Shown in pieces: positions 17,251 to 25,364 of a DNA stretch of 38,842 nucleotides (its first letter is position 1; each line of letters starts with the position of its first letter). The stretch is from assembly GCA_012729675.1 (NCBI GenBank), contig JAAYCR010000037.1, positions 1 through 38,842 of the forward strand, in the 5' to 3' direction. The DNA is from Phycisphaerae bacterium. Lineage in GTDB: Bacteria > Planctomycetota > Phycisphaerae > Sedimentisphaerales > Anaerohalosphaeraceae. Below the pieces are notes generated by a model. That model worked only from the letters and a program-made list of their open reading frames with translations. It did not search any database and was not told the origin of the DNA. The position numbers were made by a program, and so were the translations under genes.

Positions 17251-17390
17251 CCACACAGAACACAGAGTTTACAGAGATTGATTTTACCATGAAGAGCATG
17301 AAGAACAGGAAGTTTTTTTATTATGTCTTCAAGAGCTTCATGTGCTTCATGGTAAATTCTTAAAATCTGTGTAATCTGTGTAATCCGCGG
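17251..17390. repeat. Nonamer repeat block between yraN and truD
   Basis: Strict 9-nt units: CCACACAGA, ACACAGAGT, TTACAGAGA (17251-17277); CATGAAGAG, CATGAAGAA (17289-17306); CTTCAAGAG, CTTCATGTG, CTTCATGGT (17327-17353); AATCTGTGT twice, then AATCCGCGG (17364-17390). The second and third groups are inverted relative to each other and could pair into a long hairpin. Because 9 is a multiple of 3 the block is open in the truD frame. Confidence 0.85.
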
Positions 17391-17398
17391 TTTCATTT

Positions 17399-17803
17399 TT
17401 ACGGCACAAAGGCCGCAGGGTAGTGCTTGACCTCGACCGGCCCTTTGTCGGGCAAAATCACCGTAAGAACATCGAACCGCAAAGGCCTGTCTGACAGCTT
17501 GTACTGTGTCAGAAAGCGCTTTGCGGTTCGCGCGATTTTACGTTGTTTTTTCAAATTGACCGCCGCGACTGCCGGGGCAAACGCCTCGCTGCGACGGGTC
17601 TTGACCTCGACAAATACGACCACTCCGTCCGCATCACAAACCACCAGATCCAGCTCGCCGCAGTCAGCCGCCCAGTTACGGGCCAGAATCCGACACCCGC
17701 TGCGCCGCAGCCGCCGCTCGGCCTGCTTTTGGCCCCAGCGGCCCAGCCGATAAATATCGGCCAGCAGCCAGCGACGCACCCACGGCAGCGGAAAGCACGG
17801 CAC
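17399..17803 (-). CDS. yraN: UPF0102 (YraN-like) nuclease-fold protein
   Basis: A 134-residue member of the UPF0102 family with an endonuclease-like core: an N-terminal basic helix (RWGQKQAERRLRRSGCRIL), then the hallmark GELDLVV and VFVEVKTR segments containing the Asp and Glu-x-Lys of the restriction-endonuclease-like fold. The biological role is not settled for the family. The start is GTG 17803 with GGAG 8 nt upstream, 17 nt after rplS. Placement directly after rplS is common for yraN in several phyla, so membership of the rpsP-trmD-rplS operon is likely. Confidence 0.88.
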   Translation of the reverse strand: MPCFPLPWVRRWLLADIYRLGRWGQKQAERRLRRSGCRILARNWAADCGELDLVVCDADGVVVFVEVKTRRSEAFAPAVAAVNLKKQRKIARTAKRFLTQYKLSDRPLRFDVLTVILPDKGPVEVKHYPAAFVP

Positions 17804-17820
17804 GCGATACGCTCCGGCCG

Positions 17821-18189
17821 TTACTTCGACACGGTGTGCTTGCTGTGCCGCTGCGACAGACGCACGCCCTTGCCCACGCGGTCGCGCAGATAATACAGCT
17901 TGGCGCGACGCGACTTGCCGCTGCGGATCGGACGTATGTCGATGACGTTCGGCGAATTCAGCGGGAAGACGCGCTCGACGCCCTCATCGCCGATCATCCG
18001 ACGGACGGTGAACATCTCGTTCATCCCGCGACCCTTGCGGCTGATGACCGTACCGGTAAATATCTGCGTCCGTACCTTTTCGCCTTCCACGATCCTGCAA
18101 TGCACATCGACCGTATCGCCGACTTCAAAATACGGCGTTTGGGGTCGAAGACTTTTCTGTTCGACGGATTCCAGTAATTTCGTTTTCAC
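17821..18189 (-). CDS. rplS: 50S ribosomal protein bL19
   Basis: The 122-residue product matches bL19: PYFEVGDTVDVHCRIVEG, then GTVISRKGRGMNEMFTVRRM, a GVERVFPLNSPNVIDI segment and the C-terminal RRAKLYYLRDRVGK. bL19 lies at the interface between the ribosomal subunits. The start is GTG 18189 with AGGAG 8 nt upstream. It follows trmD by about 18 nt in the conserved rpsP-trmD-rplS order. Confidence 0.96.
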   Translation of the reverse strand: MKTKLLESVEQKSLRPQTPYFEVGDTVDVHCRIVEGEKVRTQIFTGTVISRKGRGMNEMFTVRRMIGDEGVERVFPLNSPNVIDIRPIRSGKSRRAKLYYLRDRVGKGVRLSQRHSKHTVSK

Positions 18190-18207
18190 GTGTCTATCTC
18201 CTGATTC

Positions 18208-18933
18208 TTATCTTTTTTTAGGTTGTTGTTGGGCATCCTGACGGGCCTGATAGGCCGCATACAGGTCAGGACGCTGCTGCTGCGTTCGCAGCAGGCTTTG
18301 TTCGTGCCGCCATTGGGCAATCTTGCCGTGGTCGCCGCTGAGCAAAATCTCCGGCACACGCATCCCGCGAAATTCTTCCGGACGCGTGTAGTGCGGATAC
18401 TCCAGCAGCCCGTCGCTGAACGAATCGTTGGCCGCCGAGTCTTCGTCGCCCAGCGCGCCGTCCAGCAATCGCACCACCGCATCGATGACCACCATCGCCG
18501 CCAGTTCGCCGCCGCTGAGGACATAATCGCCGATAGACATCTGCTCGGCGTCCAGCCCCTGACGGATGCGTTCGTCAAAGCCTTCGTACCGACCCGCGAT
18601 TAATATCAATCGCGGCGACCGGCTCAACTCGACGACCTTTTCCTGTGTCAGCGGCGCGCCTTGCGGCGTCAGCATAATGATCCGCCCCGGCTCGGCGCCC
18701 TGCGCCTGCACATGCTCGACACAATCGAACATCGGCCCGCACATCATCACCATCCCCGGCCCGCCCCCGTAAGGCGTATCATCGACCTTGCGGTAGCGTT
18801 CGGCGGCATACTCTCTGATATTTGAAAGAACTATATCCACGATGCCCTGCTGCTGCGCCCGCCGAAGGATCGAATGGCTCAACGGCGATTCGAACATTTC
18901 GGGAAACAGCGTCAGTACATCGATTCGCATCAT
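18208..18933 (-). CDS. trmD: tRNA (guanine(37)-N1)-methyltransferase
   Basis: SPOUT-class enzyme that uses S-adenosylmethionine to form m1G37 and so prevents frameshifting. The 241-residue product opens with [13 protein letters not shown]. It shows the [13 protein letters not shown] substrate segment, the knot region [13 protein letters not shown], and the [14 protein letters not shown] motif. It begins about 6 nt after rpsP. In many bacteria rimM lies between rpsP and trmD; it is absent here. Two adjacent ATG codons (18933, 18930) are both possible starts. Confidence 0.96.
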   Translation of the reverse strand: MMRIDVLTLFPEMFESPLSHSILRRAQQQGIVDIVLSNIREYAAERYRKVDDTPYGGGPGMVMMCGPMFDCVEHVQAQGAEPGRIIMLTPQGAPLTQEKVVELSRSPRLILIAGRYEGFDERIRQGLDAEQMSIGDYVLSGGELAAMVVIDAVVRLLDGALGDEDSAANDSFSDGLLEYPHYTRPEEFRGMRVPEILLSGDHGKIAQWRHEQSLLRTQQQRPDLYAAYQARQDAQQQPKKR

Positions 18934-18939
18934 AATCCG

Positions 18940-19329
18940 TTATGCCGACGCTTCGCCGGCCTTGGCGGCTTCAGCGGCCTTGGCCGCGGCTTCCTTTTCG
19001 GCCTTGGTAAAGGGCTTGCCGAGTTTGCGCGCCGTCTTGCGGGCGCGATCGCGACGGGCCTGCTTGGCGGCCAACTGCGGGCACTCGACGCCCTGCCTAA
19101 CAAGGATTTCGGCCACCGTCTCGCTCGGCACCGCACCCTGCCCCATCCAGAACTTGATCCGTTCCAGATTCAGCACCAACTGCTTTTCGGCGTTCTTCTC
19201 AATCGGGTCGTAGTGGCCGAGCTTTTCGAGGATGCGGCCGTCCCGGGACGTCTTGCTTTCCACCGCGTTGATGCGGAAGAAAGGCCGATGACGCCGTCCC
19301 ATCCGGGTCATTCTGATCTTTACTGCCAT
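18940..19329 (-). CDS. rpsP: 30S ribosomal protein bS16 with an Ala/Lys-rich tail
   Basis: Residues 1-80 are a standard bS16 core (MAVKIRMTRMGRRHRPFFRI, GHYDPIEK, ERIKFWMGQGAVPS). At 129 residues it is longer than the usual 80-90, because of a basic Ala/Lys/Glu-rich helical tail (KQARRDRARKTARKLG, then AEKEAAAKAAEAAKAGEA). ATG 19329 is chosen because AAAGGAC precedes it; the frame stays open to 19392 but lacks a good start signal there. It is the first gene of the rpsP-trmD-rplS-yraN-truD run. Confidence 0.95.
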   Translation of the reverse strand: MAVKIRMTRMGRRHRPFFRINAVESKTSRDGRILEKLGHYDPIEKNAEKQLVLNLERIKFWMGQGAVPSETVAEILVRQGVECPQLAAKQARRDRARKTARKLGKPFTKAEKEAAAKAAEAAKAGEASA

Positions 19330-19401
19330 GGTTTTGTCCTTTCTGACAATAGTATATAGAAAATTTTTGCGTCCACACCGGACACAAAACAAGTTACTGC
19401 G

Positions 19402-19620
19402 AACTTAAAATTTAAAACCAAAAATTTAAAACCTAAACTTAAAATCCAAAACTTTGACTTATTCATTCTGGTTTTAAGTTTTTGACTTTAACCTTTAACC
19501 TAAACTCACTCTCCCCCTGCCAAGGGGGAGTGCCGCAAAGCGGCGAGGGGGTATAAAAACAACCCCGCCAACGGCGGCTCCACACTTTTACCTTTTACCC
19601 TTTTACTTTTAACTTTTTTA
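19402..19620. repeat. Three heptamer arrays and a double hairpin upstream of rpsP
   Basis: Units AACTTAA, AATTTAA, AACCAAA, AATTTAA, AACCTAA, ACTTAAA, ATCCAAA occupy 19402-19450. GACTTTA, ACCTTTA, ACCTAAA occupy 19484-19504. CTTTTAC-type units occupy 19585-19620. Between them (19507-19544) lies a double hairpin: CACT(CT)CCCCCT with AGGGGGAGTG, then GCCGC with GCGGC. The third array encodes the last residues of the neighbouring 102-aa protein. Confidence 0.85.
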
Positions 19621-19903
19621 TCGCGTAGCCATTGACAAATATCGCCGCAATGGCCTTGTCCACCTTCGCCTCGTCGGCAAGCTGTGCCACCTGCTCGTCG
19701 CTCAATCGCTCGGCATTGGCCTTTTCATCGGCCGTCATCATTGCTGCCAGCCGGCGGCACTGCTCAAATTCATCCCGCGTCGGCGCCGCCAGCATCGCCA
19801 GCTCACTTTTGCCGTCGGCGGTCTGAAACTGTGACCGCATCCGACGCCCGTAGGCATCATCCACAAACCGCTCCAGCGACTTGAGATACTCATCGATCGT
19901 CAT
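19595..19903 (-). CDS. Uncharacterised 102-aa protein coupled to ffh
   Basis: I do not recognise this family. ATG 19903 lies 1 nt after the ffh stop codon (TAAGATG), so translation is probably coupled to ffh. The protein begins MTIDEYLKSLERFVDDAYG, is rich in Glu, Ala and Asp, and is predicted mostly helical with no signal peptide, membrane segment or Cys. Its final residues IKKLKVKG and its stop codon are encoded by a heptamer array, so the natural C-terminus may have been replaced. A longer frame to 19969 overlaps the basic tail of ffh in another reading frame and is less likely. Confidence 0.65.
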   Translation of the reverse strand: MTIDEYLKSLERFVDDAYGRRMRSQFQTADGKSELAMLAAPTRDEFEQCRRLAAMMTADEKANAERLSDEQVAQLADEAKVDKAIAAIFVNGYAIKKLKVKG

Positions 19904-19904
19904 C

Positions 19905-21323
19905 TTAACGGCGTTTTTTTCGCGGCGGCTTTTTGCGTTTGCTCCGCTGTTTGGTCTTGCCCGCCGCACTCATCGCGCTGAACATATCCGTTTTGCCGCT
20001 CATCATCCCTTTCAGTGCGTTCATCCCGCCGGCTCCGCCGCCGCTGATGGCCTTCATCATCTCCCGGCTGCGGCGAAACGTCTTGACCAGCCCGGCCACA
20101 TCCTGCGAGTCGCGGCCGCACCCGCGGGCGATCCGCCGCCTGCGCGAGGCGTCGATCAGATCCGGGTCGCTCCGCTCGGCGGCTGTCATCGAGTGGACAA
20201 TCCCCTCGATCTGGCTCATCTCCCGGTCGTCCACGTTCATCTCGCCAAGCCCGCCCATCCCCGGCAGCATCTTGAGCAGGCTCGAAAACCCGCCCATCTT
20301 CCGGACACTCTGCATCTGCTTTAAAAAATCATCGAACCCGAAGGTGCCCTTGGCCATCTTGACCTGCATCTTCTTGGCCTGCTCTTCGTCATACTGCTCT
20401 TGGGCCTTCTCGACCAGCGAGACAATATCGCCCATCCCCAGAATCCGCCCGGCCATTCGATCCGGGTGAAACTCCTCGATATTGTCAAGCTTCTCACCCA
20501 CGCCGATAAACTTAATCGGCTTGCCCGTGACCGCCTTGACGCTCAAGGCCGCCCCGCCGCGGGCGTCGCCGTCCAGCTTGGTCAAGATCACCCCGTCCAA
20601 CTCCAGACGGTCGTTGAATTCCTTGGCGCTGTTGACTGCATCCTGCCCAGTCATCGCATCGCACACCAAGAATATCTGATGCGGATTGGTCGCTTTTGAC
20701 ACGGCGGCAATCTCATTCATCATGTCTTCATCAACGTGCAGCCGCCCGGCCGTATCCAGCAGAACAACGTCGTAACCGCTTTGTTTTGCATGCTTTATAC
20801 CGTTTGTCGCAACACGGACAGCGTCCTTGACGCCATCTTCTTTATAGACCGCAATGCCAAGCTGCTCGCCCAGCGTGCACAACTGGTCAATAGCCGCAGG
20901 GCGCTGAAGGTCATTGGCCACCAGAAGCGGTTTTTTGTGATTCTTGTCACGCATGTACCGGGCCAGCTTGCCTGCGGTCGTGGTTTTACCCGACCCTTGC
21001 AAGCCTGCCAGCATCACAATCGTCGGCCCTGGGCTGACATAATACACCCGCGTATCGACCGGCCCCATCAGCCGGGTCAACTCATCCTGAACGATCTTGA
21101 CCATCACCTGTCCGGGGTGCAGGCTCTTGATGACCTCAGCCCCCATGGCCGCGGTCTGCACATCCTTGCAGAACTGCTTGACGACGTGATAGTTCACATC
21201 CGCCTCAAGCAGCGCCTTCCGCACATCCCGCATCGCATCCGAGATGTTCGCCTCGGTGATCTTGCCCCGGCCCGACAGCGACCGAAACACACCGTTCAGT
21301 TTTTGTGACAATGCATCAAACAC
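19905..21323 (-). CDS. ffh: Signal recognition particle GTPase Ffh
   Basis: The 472-residue product binds SRP RNA and signal sequences and docks with FtsY to deliver nascent chains to the translocon. Visible parts are an N-terminal helical bundle, the GTPase P-loop GLQGSGKTTTAGKLA, the DTAGRLHVDEDMM and TKLDGDARGGAALS motifs, GVGEKLDN, and a Met-rich M domain (residues about 300-440). The tail is strongly basic (TKQRSKRKKPPRKKRR). The RNA-binding motif of the M domain is near SRRRRIARGCGRDSQDV, where Gly-Cys-Gly replaces the more usual Gly-Ser/Thr-Gly. The start is GTG 21323 without a clear Shine-Dalgarno. It is followed by the coupled 102-aa gene. Confidence 0.96.
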   Translation of the reverse strand: MFDALSQKLNGVFRSLSGRGKITEANISDAMRDVRKALLEADVNYHVVKQFCKDVQTAAMGAEVIKSLHPGQVMVKIVQDELTRLMGPVDTRVYYVSPGPTIVMLAGLQGSGKTTTAGKLARYMRDKNHKKPLLVANDLQRPAAIDQLCTLGEQLGIAVYKEDGVKDAVRVATNGIKHAKQSGYDVVLLDTAGRLHVDEDMMNEIAAVSKATNPHQIFLVCDAMTGQDAVNSAKEFNDRLELDGVILTKLDGDARGGAALSVKAVTGKPIKFIGVGEKLDNIEEFHPDRMAGRILGMGDIVSLVEKAQEQYDEEQAKKMQVKMAKGTFGFDDFLKQMQSVRKMGGFSSLLKMLPGMGGLGEMNVDDREMSQIEGIVHSMTAAERSDPDLIDASRRRRIARGCGRDSQDVAGLVKTFRRSREMMKAISGGGAGGMNALKGMMSGKTDMFSAMSAAGKTKQRSKRKKPPRKKRR

Positions 21324-21484
21324 GCTTTTTAACCCTAAAATCCACGCTTATTGGCCCCCCGCCGATAGAAACAAGCGTTCTGTCAGCGCAGGGAACCCGC
21401 GTCGAAACGGAAGATTGTATGCAATCGCATCCCCCTTTGCAAGCCAAAAATAAAGAATTACGAACGATGATAAACCAGAGATGT

Positions 21485-22996
21485 TCAATAGTCCTGCTCG
21501 GAGCTTCCAAAGATGACCCTGAAGGTGTTAAAATTGGGGACAATCGGGGCCATCGTCGGGCGGGGGCGAAAGGCCTGCGACCAATAGACCACCACGGCCT
21601 TACCCATCATATAATCGCGTGGGACAATACCCTTGCGGTAGCGCACGCCAAAATTACCAAGTCCCTCCATATCCCAAAGGCGGCTGTCGAGGCTGTTGGG
21701 GCTGTTGTCGCCGCAGACAAAAAACTCGTCATCCTCCAGCCGAAAAGGGCTGTTTTGTGTGGCCCGAATGCCGGGGTCTGTATAATGGATGTCGCGAAAC
21801 AGGCCAACATCGATGACGTCCAGACCACCGCCGCCGAAAAGTTGTACCTGCGGCGGCGTAACCTGTTCGCTTACACCGGCCAGGTCTTTATCATTGGCTA
21901 GGTCATACATGAACCGCTTTTGCCCCCACCGCAACACCAGTCGTCGATCCACATTGGCAAACTCAAAAGACTGGAACACGTCCGGCACAATGCCGTCGGT
22001 CAGGGTGCGTCGCAATTCCGTCCATCGCCCGTCCTGATATTTCAGAAAGCTAACCGCGCCGTGAAATTCGACCCTGACGCCATAGAGTATGCCGTATTTT
22101 TCCAGAACGGCTCCGACAAAACTCGCGTGGTCACGCCCTTTGACCTGGAACTGCAGCATCAGGTCACTGCACATCGGCATCGTCGAGAACGAACCGCTGT
22201 CGTTATAGCCATAGATGGAGCGAAACACATCGTGATGGCTGGGTTCATACACAAGGGTGTGTATCCTATTATCCGATTCATTCAGCCCGAAATGGGCGGG
22301 GTAATCGGCATCAAACATCCAGTAGGAGTCTTCTTCGTTGACAAATGGCTGCCGCCATTGGCGCTGTCGGCGTTGTCTTTGCGCTACTTCGGTCGGCTGC
22401 ATACCGGGAGACGGCTGATAGGTCTGACGATAAATCGGCATCCACAGCTCCTGCTGGACATTGAGGGGCTTTCGGACAATGCGACTGTCGATATAGATAT
22501 CGCCGTCGATGATCTGCACGGCCTCGCCGGGCAGGCCAATGAGCCGTTTGATGTAGTTGTCTTTCGGATTGATAGGGTTTTTGAAGACGACCACGTCCCA
22601 GCGGCGCGGCTCGAAGAACTGATAGATGCACTTGAGAACAAAGACGCGGTCGCCGTTGACCATCTGCCCGATGGACCGGCTCGGCTGCAATTGGCCGCAG
22701 AGGGGACACTGGGGCAGATCAATCGACAACGAGTCGGACCCCGTGTCAAAGACCCAGCCGCAATGCAGGCAGCGCATCCGGTAATGATCGCCGCGAAGCG
22801 TCTCGGCCATGCTGCCGGTGGGAATCTGAAAGGCCTGAATGGCGAACGCCTGAAACACCAGCGCCAGAATGAACGCCACCAGCAGCCAGTCCAGCAGCGT
22901 AACAACCCCCTCGACGGTACTATGAAACCGCCGCCGGAAACTGCCCAACGTCATCGGGCTTGGACGCTCTGTCAGGTCTTCGTGATCTTGTGTCAT
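21485..22996 (-). CDS. lepB: Signal peptidase I paralogue with zinc ribbon (LepB-1)
   Basis: Membrane serine/lysine protease that removes Sec signal peptides. After one membrane segment (about residues 33-57) comes the catalytic Ser box IPTGSMAETLRG (Ser62), then an inserted CxxC...CxxC zinc ribbon (Cys76, 79, 97, 100), then the Lys box NYIKRLIGLPGE (Lys150), and much later the GDNS/DSR box (FFVCGDNSPNSLDSRLW). At 503 residues it is about twice the usual length. The extra mass is the zinc ribbon plus a roughly 200-residue beta-rich insert before GDNS. ATG 22996 is preferred over TTG 23008 because of Shine-Dalgarno spacing. It lies directly downstream of a second paralogue. Confidence 0.9.
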   Translation of the reverse strand: MTQDHEDLTERPSPMTLGSFRRRFHSTVEGVVTLLDWLLVAFILALVFQAFAIQAFQIPTGSMAETLRGDHYRMRCLHCGWVFDTGSDSLSIDLPQCPLCGQLQPSRSIGQMVNGDRVFVLKCIYQFFEPRRWDVVVFKNPINPKDNYIKRLIGLPGEAVQIIDGDIYIDSRIVRKPLNVQQELWMPIYRQTYQPSPGMQPTEVAQRQRRQRQWRQPFVNEEDSYWMFDADYPAHFGLNESDNRIHTLVYEPSHHDVFRSIYGYNDSGSFSTMPMCSDLMLQFQVKGRDHASFVGAVLEKYGILYGVRVEFHGAVSFLKYQDGRWTELRRTLTDGIVPDVFQSFEFANVDRRLVLRWGQKRFMYDLANDKDLAGVSEQVTPPQVQLFGGGGLDVIDVGLFRDIHYTDPGIRATQNSPFRLEDDEFFVCGDNSPNSLDSRLWDMEGLGNFGVRYRKGIVPRDYMMGKAVVVYWSQAFRPRPTMAPIVPNFNTFRVIFGSSEQDY

Positions 22997-23070
22997 CGTT
23001 GCGCTCAACTCTTAATAAAGAAAAAGAAAACGGCGCCTTTAAAACGGCGGCAATGCCGCAAAACACGCCG

Positions 23071-23105
23071 CTTACCTTTTGCCTTTTCCCTTTTACCTTT
23101 TTACT
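23071..23105. repeat. Heptamer array abutting the LepB-2 stop codon
   Basis: CTTACCT, TTTGCCT, TTTCCCT, TTTACCT and TTTTACT run in perfect 7-nt register and end on the base adjacent to the LepB-2 stop codon (23106-23108). They fill part of the gap between the two lepB genes. Confidence 0.85.
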
Positions 23106-24662
23106 TTATTTTCCGCCGTAGATAAACTTCATTCCGTCCGGGGCGGGGATCCAGCGGAGCGGTTCCTGTCCCAGTCGCCAGCCGCCCGGCCAGTGCACAA
23201 AAACGGCCTTGCCGACCAAGTATCCGCGCGGCACGATGCCGGGCGGGTATTCGAGGCCGTTGTTGCCGATGCCGGGGCCTCTCCACAGGCGGGAATCGCT
23301 GCTGGCGGGACTGTTGTCGCCGCAGGCAAAGAATTCATCCTTGCCCAAGGTCAGCGGCTCGGCCTCCGTCGCGCGATAGCCCTCAAGATAATGAATATCA
23401 CGGTACAGGCCGATATGGCGAAGCTGCACCACACCCCTGCCGGCCAGTTCGACGACCGGTTCGATATGCCGGTCCGTGCCGGCAGCATCCGGGGCCAGGC
23501 CGAGGTCATATGTGATTTGCGCATCGCCGTATTCGAGCCGCAGCAGATGATCTGCATTGGCAAAGCGAAACAGTTTGGCTCCGGCACCCACGTCCGCCAA
23601 CCCTTCGGCCAGGGTTTCGGCCGTCCCTTCGGGGCTGATGCGAAGTATCGCCGTTCGCCCGTCGGCATAGACCCAGCCCTCGTAAGCGATACCGTATTTG
23701 CCGAGGCGCACCCCAAATGCCGACTCGTCGCCGATTTGGGCGTAACACCGCACCATCAGATCGCTGCATACGGGTAGCTGTCCGTAATGAGCCGGGTCGT
23801 CATAGGCATACGTGGCTCGAAAACCATTGCCGACAGCGGTATTGTACCGTGCCCGGCTGACCGCCCCGCCCGCATCGTCCAGGGTAAAGACGAACGGCCC
23901 GTCGGCGGCCAGATCCCACGTGCCGCCGAGGCGATTTTCGAAGGGCTGCCGCCAAGAGTGCCCGTTGAAGCGTGTTTCGGCCGGCAGAACCGGCTGATAG
24001 TCGTTGTCATAGACGACCATCCATAATTCTTCCTGCACGGCATCGGGTTTTCGGGCGATTTGACCGTCAATATAAACATCCCCGTCGATGAGTTGTACCG
24101 TTTCGCCGGGCCTTGCAATCAACCGCTTGATATAATTGATTTGCGGCTCCTGCGGATTCTTGAAAACGATGACGTCCCACCGCTTTGGCTCGAAGAACTG
24201 GTAGATACATTTGAGGACGAATATCTGATCGCCCTTGAAAACCGTCTGCAGCTTTCCGGGCTGGACTTTGTCGCCGCGACTAATATACGGCTTGCCGCCG
24301 GATATCTGCACGGCAGGCTCCTGATAGCCGCAACTCGGACAGCGCGGCGGCGTCGGGGCAATCAGCACCTCGCGCGAAGGCGTTACATTCGGGGGGACGT
24401 TATAAAGCTCCTGATAGACATGCTGCAGGAAGTCGTAATCGTAGCGATAGCCGCACTGCTGACAGCGCATGCGGAAATGCGCCCCCCGCAGGGTCTCGGC
24501 CATACTGCCGGTCGGGATGCGATACACCTGCATCACAAAAAAGATAAACACCAGCGTCCCGGCAAAGGCCGTGATGAGCCATTCAAGGGTATGGTAAGCG
24601 CCGTCTATTTTTTTAGTGACGGCGGAATCGATTGGACTTTGATTGTCTTTTTTATAGTGCAA
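23106..24662 (-). CDS. lepB: Signal peptidase I paralogue with zinc ribbon (LepB-2)
   Basis: Second LepB of the tandem pair, 518 residues. The order is a membrane segment (about 25-47), the Ser box IPTGSMAETLRG (Ser53), CxxC (67, 70) and CPSC (108, 111) separated by about 37 residues, the Lys box INYIKRLIARPGE (Lys179), a long variable insert, and FFACGDNSPASSDSRLW near the C-terminus. Both catalytic residues are kept, so both paralogues should be active. Blocks shared with LepB-1, such as FVLKCIYQFFEP, show descent from one duplication. The start is TTG 24662, preceded by GGAA at about 8 nt. A strong promoter candidate lies upstream. Different substrate ranges for the two enzymes are inferred. 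Confidence 0.9.
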   Translation of the reverse strand: MHYKKDNQSPIDSAVTKKIDGAYHTLEWLITAFAGTLVFIFFVMQVYRIPTGSMAETLRGAHFRMRCQQCGYRYDYDFLQHVYQELYNVPPNVTPSREVLIAPTPPRCPSCGYQEPAVQISGGKPYISRGDKVQPGKLQTVFKGDQIFVLKCIYQFFEPKRWDVIVFKNPQEPQINYIKRLIARPGETVQLIDGDVYIDGQIARKPDAVQEELWMVVYDNDYQPVLPAETRFNGHSWRQPFENRLGGTWDLAADGPFVFTLDDAGGAVSRARYNTAVGNGFRATYAYDDPAHYGQLPVCSDLMVRCYAQIGDESAFGVRLGKYGIAYEGWVYADGRTAILRISPEGTAETLAEGLADVGAGAKLFRFANADHLLRLEYGDAQITYDLGLAPDAAGTDRHIEPVVELAGRGVVQLRHIGLYRDIHYLEGYRATEAEPLTLGKDEFFACGDNSPASSDSRLWRGPGIGNNGLEYPPGIVPRGYLVGKAVFVHWPGGWRLGQEPLRWIPAPDGMKFIYGGK

Positions 24663-24692
24663 AATCGCGTTCCGAAAATTCTAAAACACGTT

Positions 24693-24721
24693 ATTATGCC
24701 GTGTGTATTTGTCCGAGTCAA
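24693..24721 (-). promoter_or_regulatory. Probable promoter of the lepB pair
   Basis: Minus-strand TTGACT (24721-24716), 17-nt spacer, CATAAT (24698-24693), about 30 nt before the LepB-2 start. Confidence 0.65.
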
Positions 24722-24818
24722 GCACTTCTTTTATTTAATATATCTCTTGTCCACAATTGTGCTCGCCCCCCTGCCTACAAAATTTCAGCAAATCCCCCAA
24801 AAATATCCAAAAAAATGC

Positions 24819-24847
24819 TTGTCAGTTCGAAGTCTTTGCATTATAGT
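24819..24847 (+). promoter_or_regulatory. Probable promoter of the HU-family gene
   Basis: TTGTCA, 17-nt spacer, TATAGT, giving a leader of about 90 nt before the HU start. A second, weaker match (TTCAAT-N17-AATAAT) lies at 24881-24909. Confidence 0.6.
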
Positions 24848-24942
24848 AAGTTGTGATTGAGGCAGCAAAGCGTCTGAAAGTTCAATCGGTGTTGTTATTT
24901 TAAAATAATCGTATTTGTTGGGTACAAGTAAGAGGGTTACCG

Positions 24943-25251
24943 ATGGCAACAATCACAAAGAAAGAACTCATTGATCGAATTGCCGATGCGACTCAGGCCA
25001 AGCGGGTAGTCGTCAAGCGGATTGTTCAGTCTTTTCTGGATGAGATCGTTTCCGAACTGGCCTCGGACAATCGCCTTGAATTCCGGGATTTCGGGGTCTT
25101 TGAGACCCGGAATCGAAACGCCCGCGTTGCACAGAACCCCAAGACACTCGAACGGGTCAAGGTGCCGTCCAAAAGAAGCGTCAAGTTCAAAATGGGCCGG
25201 ATGATGAAAGAAAAGCTTTCGACCGACTCAGCCGTCGCCAAACAGGCATAG
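24943..25251 (+). CDS. HU/IHF-family nucleoid protein
   Basis: The 102-residue product is a DNABII-family DNA-bending dimer protein. It opens MATITKKELIDRIADATQAK, has the dimerisation helices, the RLEFRDFGVFETR segment, and a beta-arm region containing ARVAQNPKTLERVKVPSKRSVKFKMG with the conserved Asn-Pro. The Ala/Lys-containing tail is slightly longer than in typical 90-residue HU. The ATG has AGAGG about 8 nt upstream. It is divergent from the lepB pair and is followed by the cold-shock gene after about 113 nt. HU versus IHF-like function cannot be decided from sequence. Confidence 0.93.
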   Translation: MATITKKELIDRIADATQAKRVVVKRIVQSFLDEIVSELASDNRLEFRDFGVFETRNRNARVAQNPKTLERVKVPSKRSVKFKMGRMMKEKLSTDSAVAKQA

Positions 25252-25364
25252 GCGGATTTTGTGTAGGCCAACACTGCAACTGAAATCCTGGCAGCATCAA
25301 CGTTTGAGACTTCTCTTTCTGTCCGTCAAGCGGGAGTTGCACTAAAGGTGAAGGTTTTTGAGAT

